In this document: piece after piece, positions 63,574 through 64,000 of the stretch
Position numbering within the stretch: the stretch's first letter is position 1
Layout of the letters: each line of letters opens with the position of its first letter
Origin: Locusta migratoria
Taxonomy: Eukaryota; Arthropoda; Insecta; Orthoptera; Acrididae
NCBI GenBank assembly: GCA_026315105.1
Contig: CM048745.1
Coordinates: forward strand, 787,939,390 to 788,003,389
Reading direction: 5' to 3'
Length of the DNA stretch: 64,000 bases
Made by a program: the position numbers and the translations under genes
Notes under the pieces: model-generated
What the model saw: only the letters and a program-made list of their open reading frames with translations
Database searches by the model: none
What the model was told of the DNA's origin: nothing

Positions 63574-64000
63574 TACAGGATGGATCACCTAAAACTGGTA
63601 CCGCAAATATTGCGGAAACGGAAAGTGTGATTGATGTGCGGTTTTCACAGAACGAATTGGTAGTCAGGGGCTCGTATTTTTAGTCAACAAACAGATTGTA
63701 ATATTATATAGAAAGTGTATTTTTTATGCAAACAAACAGTTTTAAATGGAACAATGGTTGTTTCTATCGTGCATTGGAATTTTTGACATCAGCTGTGTAG
63801 CTGTTTATCACGTTTAGTTTGGCAACTACAACCGTTCAAAGTTCCTAGGGCGGAGGCTGCGCTAGAGTAGCTCACTGGCCGAATGGCTAGCCCCTGTTTC
63901 ATGACCACCAGCCAGTCAGCTACGCTGTCGTAGCCTCCGCTCCCAGAATTTTGAATGGTTGTAGTTGTCAAACTAAACGTGAGAAAAATGTCATTCAAAT
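63574..64000. mobile_element. Foldback Tc1/mariner-type derivative, cut by window end
   Basis: Starts TACAGGATGGATCACC after TA, and shares the GTGCATTGGAAT to CAACTACAACCGTTCAAAGT region with 18835-18945. 63809-63868 is inverted at about 63921-63987. The right end lies beyond the window. Confidence 0.6.

Noticed and set aside
1..64000. CRISPR arrays, operons, ribosome binding sites, bacterial features
   Set aside because: No regularly spaced repeats or prokaryotic gene layout. The content is eukaryotic repeats throughout.

Overview
The window reads as nuclear DNA of a large, repeat-rich arthropod genome, most likely an orthopteran (locust or grasshopper). That is an inference from the density of tRNA-derived SINEs and RTE-clade LINEs, which I recognise from memory as typical of such genomes. 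No database search was run. I found no multi-exon host gene. The only complete protein-coding gene is the single ORF of one RTE retrotransposon.

Layout. 1-3349: two opposed copies of a CT-rich LINE, one carrying a hammerhead-like foldback retroposon. 3358-11149: a hAT transposon with perfect 8-bp target-site duplications (TSDs), swollen to 7.8 kb by nested insertions: an old RTE fragment, a long foldback inside it, SINEs inside both, and finally an intact RTE copy (RTE-A, 7677-10975). 11158-18045: LINE remnants and SINEs. 18670-20226: a decayed Tc1/mariner-superfamily (DUF4817-type) transposon. 21080-24345: LINE debris and scrambled RTE pieces. 25092-28700: a SINE, a hammerhead-like motif, a possible LTR and a near-perfect 246-bp palindromic SINE. 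29581-32545: a piggyBac relic, a CpG-rich block and a long-TIR element carrying a transposase fragment. 32700-38060: SINEs, a mariner deletion derivative, two LINE remnants and an inverted duplication carrying SINEs. 39370-40060: a second piggyBac relic. 40290-45470: mostly unrecognised AT-rich DNA with a pair of dispersed repeats. 45832-49124: RTE-B (two nonsense codons). 49828-53270: a SINE-like foldback, LTR and LINE remnants, a nested SINE stack and a CpG-rich block. 55466-58757: RTE-C on the minus strand (two frameshifts). 59213-64000: Tc1-like relics, SINEs and MITE-like foldbacks.

How the parts relate. RTE-A would encode its own endonuclease and reverse transcriptase (RT). SINE families with different tRNA-like heads share one 3' tail and carry 9-14 bp TSDs, so they probably depend on a common LINE, which I cannot identify here. 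The strongest leads are hammerhead-ribozyme-like motifs in foldback retroelements, the TSD-flanked palindromic SINE, the hAT nest, and the near-identical RTE trio of one intact and two differently broken copies.
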